A stretch of 64,000 bases of DNA from Antitrichia curtipendula (taxonomy: Eukaryota > Streptophyta > Bryopsida > Hypnales > Leucodontaceae), in contig OX579638.1 in the NCBI GenBank assembly GCA_951230915.1, positions 18,122,696 to 18,186,695 on the forward strand. The letters run 5' to 3'. Below the pieces are notes generated by a model. It saw nothing but the letters and a program-made list of their open reading frames with translations. It made no database searches and was not told where the DNA came from. Shown here in pieces: positions 61,322-64,000 of the stretch. The number at the start of each line of letters is the position of its first letter. Position 1 is the first letter of the stretch. The translations under genes were made by a program, and so were the position numbers.

Positions 61322-62668
61322 TTCACAAGTGTTGTTAGGTGCAATTACATCTATGCAGTTTGACATTTTCTATGCTATTCAAAATATTTTTATTATTGTT
61401 TGAGTGAGACCTTTGATGTATATTGTATAGTTAAGTTTTCAATCTTGTTGATTTCCTTAATTTGCATCATATTGTAGTGTCAATCGTCTAAGTTCTATTC
61501 CTTAGAAGATTACTTGTTCTGTAATTGGCTGAATTTTCATGTCATGTTGTTCGAATGAGGTGTATTGATTGATAATTTTCTAATTCCTAGTTCCTAGTTA
61601 TGATTTTTATGGTGGTGCGATAAATATGGAGGTTACATAGAATATCCACCTATATAAATTCTTATTGTATGTAATTTTATATGATTGCAAGAGTGTGATG
61701 CTAGTATAGAAGACAACTATGGCCGAGTTATGAACTTTGGTTCTTTAATTGCTATCCAGAAGATATACCTAGTGAAAATGCCTTTTTCCTCAAAAAACGT
61801 ACTTTGTTAAAGAACTAAGTTTTTGTTATAGAAACTTGTTATAACTTCTAGTGTAATAACTATTGGCACATAGTATACGTGGCTTTAAAATTTGTGCTTC
61901 AAGTGCATAGGCTGCCCATTCAAAGAGAGCTCTACAAATTGTACATGAAGAAGTCATAATTCCAACGAACTTCATCCTAATTGAACAGAATTTTTGAGGA
62001 GGTTCTTCATAATCGTCAACACTTGCATTCATTGATATAGATGTAGGTACTACATGGATGGAAATAAAAAAGGACAGGGTTGGAAAAGTGTACATGACTG
62101 TATCTAAAGGCGGCAGAAACTTAATGATGGCACTATTAGGGCCGCCGAATTTGCATGCTCTGTAGAATTGGTTTATATAGTTTATAGTTGTTACATTTTA
62201 GATGTAGACTTCTGCAAGTGCGACTATAGCACTTCTGCAAGTGCGACTATAACAATACTTCTGATGTGTGTTCTTCTGTAGAATTGAGAGGTACGGCGTG
62301 TATTAGCTTCATAGTAACACTTAAGAACTAGTGAACAAAGTCTGGAACTAACTGGCATATGCGGAATTGCTTTGCCCAATTCATCGTTGTCATAATTTTA
62401 TACAACAATTCTACAGGTGGGATTGTAACAGAACTTCTAGTGTGAGTGTTTGTACAGACATCAGAGGTATGCAAATTTGTTTGTAATTGAATGCTTACAA
62501 CTTGTATAGGTAGCAAAACTTTATTGCATTATTATCTTCTGCTCATTGAACACAATCAATTTTCTGTCCTTGTAAGGTATGAAGTATGTGTAGATTTGTA
62601 TGCAAGATTTGTTGCTTTCTGTGACAATTTTATTTTTAGAATTGCAATTTGGCAGGTGAGCATTCAAA
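61322..62668. other. Intergenic region between two plus-strand genes
   Basis: This holds the 3' end of the dioxygenase gene and the promoter of the next one. A 23-bp tandem duplication lies at 62208-62253. A minus-strand frame of 89 codons (61826-62095) has cysteine pairs but no recognisable family. Confidence 0.4.
62208..62253. repeat. 23-bp tandem duplication
   Basis: Two copies of 'acttctgcaagtgcgactat' plus three bases lie directly side by side, differing at one position near the end. Confidence 0.85.
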
Positions 62669-63484
62669 ATGACCGGGCCTTACATATTTCAAACACCATA
62701 TACTAGAGTGACCGGCGGTGTAGTTCGTGGTGCTATTCGACGGCGCATAGTGTCTCCAGCGGATGCAATTGAGAGCAGCAACACAAGAAATTCGGAGAAC
62801 CCTAATGAAGTTCAAGAATTGCTCACACGAAGTAAGTGCACTCCTAGTGAAGAAAATATTTCATAGAAACTTGATAAAGAGACAAGGTGCTTGCTTGTAT
62901 CCATTAATCTATATACAAGAATGGCGAAGCCATGAAATTTATATATTTCAGAAAATGTACAAGGAAAGTGCTTTGTAGAATTTCAAGCATAATAATGCAA
63001 TAAAGTTTTGTGGGAAATAAATGGCAGAATAGAAAGTTATCTAATTCCAATGAAACGAATGATACAATGTGCCCTGACCCAGTTTGCTTGACTAAGTTAG
63101 TTTTCCGTAAGGTAAGGATGTAGTTCCTCCCCATCAATTACTTTCATTCATGCTACTTTCTTATGGTTTATTAATTCCAAATCCTATTTTATAGAAGTTT
63201 TAGACAAAGCATATTGTATATTTTATAAAATCCTAAACCAAATCTTAAAGATTATATTGCACTAAACCATTGACTTTAAGTTTATTTGTTCAGATGATAA
63301 TGTTGAACAACAAGATATTCCTAGTCAAAGTAATTTAAACGCCCAAGAGCGCATGATGATCTTGAACTTGAAGCAAATTTCTGATGAGCAGCGCAAGCAA
63401 GTGATGGTTCTGAGCGAAAGTGTGCAGCTTGCACTTGAGCTCACAAGAACTATCCCTGAATTTGTGGATTGGCCATACATAAAG
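62669..63484 (+). CDS. Unrecognised gene, first two exons (runs off the window)
   Basis: Exon 1 is 62669-62831 and exon 2 is 63294-63484, joined by a GT-AG intron that keeps frame (118 codons so far). A donor site ('aaggtatgt') at the end of exon 2 shows that the gene continues beyond the window. The N-terminus is basic ('GGVVRGAIRRRIV'). The second exon is polar, then helical ('LKQISDEQRKQVMVL', 'SVQLALELTRTIPEFVDW'). I recognise no family. It follows the dioxygenase gene on the same strand by 1.35 kb. The ATG may itself lie after a leader intron ending 'ggcag' at 62655. No third exon is evident to 64000. Confidence 0.55.
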
Positions 63485-64000
63485 GTATGTGCATTGTACT
63501 TGTTTATGGCAAATGTCTTTTCCATTCCAAAGAAAATTTATTGCTCACAATTTACAAACACTTATCATATTCATGTTAATTTTTTAAGCGACTATACAAT
63601 GAATTTGAATTGGATGGGATTGCTTTTGGAATTTCTAGTAAGTCGCCTATGGTTGTCTATTCAATATGTAGCTTTCAAAGTCTTTGTAAAAAAAATAGCA
63701 TTCAGTTTGTTAGAAATGAAATTGTAGAACTTCTACAAGTTATTAAATGTTGTTGCTCAGATTTCTGAGGTCTAAAATTTGAACCAACGTCTTAGACTAT
63801 GAGAAGTACACACATTTCTTTCTACTGTCAATTTTTTTCTTCTTTTAAAACTTAACTACAAATGTGTATTTTACAATTCTAAAGTGGAATACCTAATAAA
63901 AAATTAAAAAATCCATATTATTGCATATGAAGGAACTACTAAACTATGCTTGTTCACTAGGTACATAGTGCTGAAAATATAAATGTTCATTTATGCAATG

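Noticed and set aside
1..64000. tRNA, rRNA, CRISPR arrays, bacterial operons or origins
   Set aside because: I saw no cloverleaf, ribosomal RNA motif or regularly spaced identical repeats with unique spacers. The spliced genes make this nuclear eukaryotic DNA.

Overview
The window is nuclear DNA from a eukaryote of the green lineage. It is AT-rich and intron-rich, with canonical GT-AG introns. It pairs a plant-type mitochondrial 3-hydroxyisobutyrate dehydrogenase-like gene with a gene for DLEC1 (CFAP81/FAP81), a protein of the motile-cilium axoneme. Motile cilia are absent from flowering plants and conifers, so the source is most likely a plant with swimming sperm (moss, liverwort, fern, lycophyte or cycad/Ginkgo grade) or a flagellate-producing streptophyte alga. 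The AT-rich introns and the leader-peptide style would suit a moss, but the species cannot be named from the sequence.

Layout. 1-4.6 kb: a GC-richer segment, then intergenic DNA with a 928-bp TTAA-flanked element. 4.7-16.7 kb, minus strand: a 15-exon DLEC1 gene, about 2,160 residues when spliced, with two single-base reading-frame problems near its start. 16.7-30.5 kb: gene-poor DNA made of dispersed repeats, MITE-like inverted repeats, an 11-bp-period array, TTAA elements and a decayed ORF. 30.6-34.5 kb, plus strand: a complete 13-exon 3-hydroxyisobutyrate dehydrogenase-like gene of 369 residues, with a second 930-bp TTAA element just downstream. 37.6-41.2 kb, minus strand: a multi-exon Plavaka-type (CACTA/EnSpm-related) transposase relic with an in-frame stop and a frameshift. 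41-58 kb: mostly decayed DNA, with a LINE tail and more TTAA elements, one of them nested in an older repeat. 58.4-61.3 kb, plus strand: a six-exon gene joining two C2H2-type zinc fingers to a predicted Fe(II)/2-oxoglutarate dioxygenase domain that looks TET/JBP-like. 62.7 kb to the end: the first two exons of an unrecognised gene that runs off the window.

The most notable items are the zinc-finger dioxygenase gene, the set of piggyBac-like TTAA-specific non-autonomous elements (two sites have internal paralogous empty sites), and the Plavaka transposase relic in a plant-like genome. The host genes (DLEC1, dehydrogenase) have unrelated functions and show no sign of working together. Gene names come from recognising conserved motifs by eye; no database search was run.
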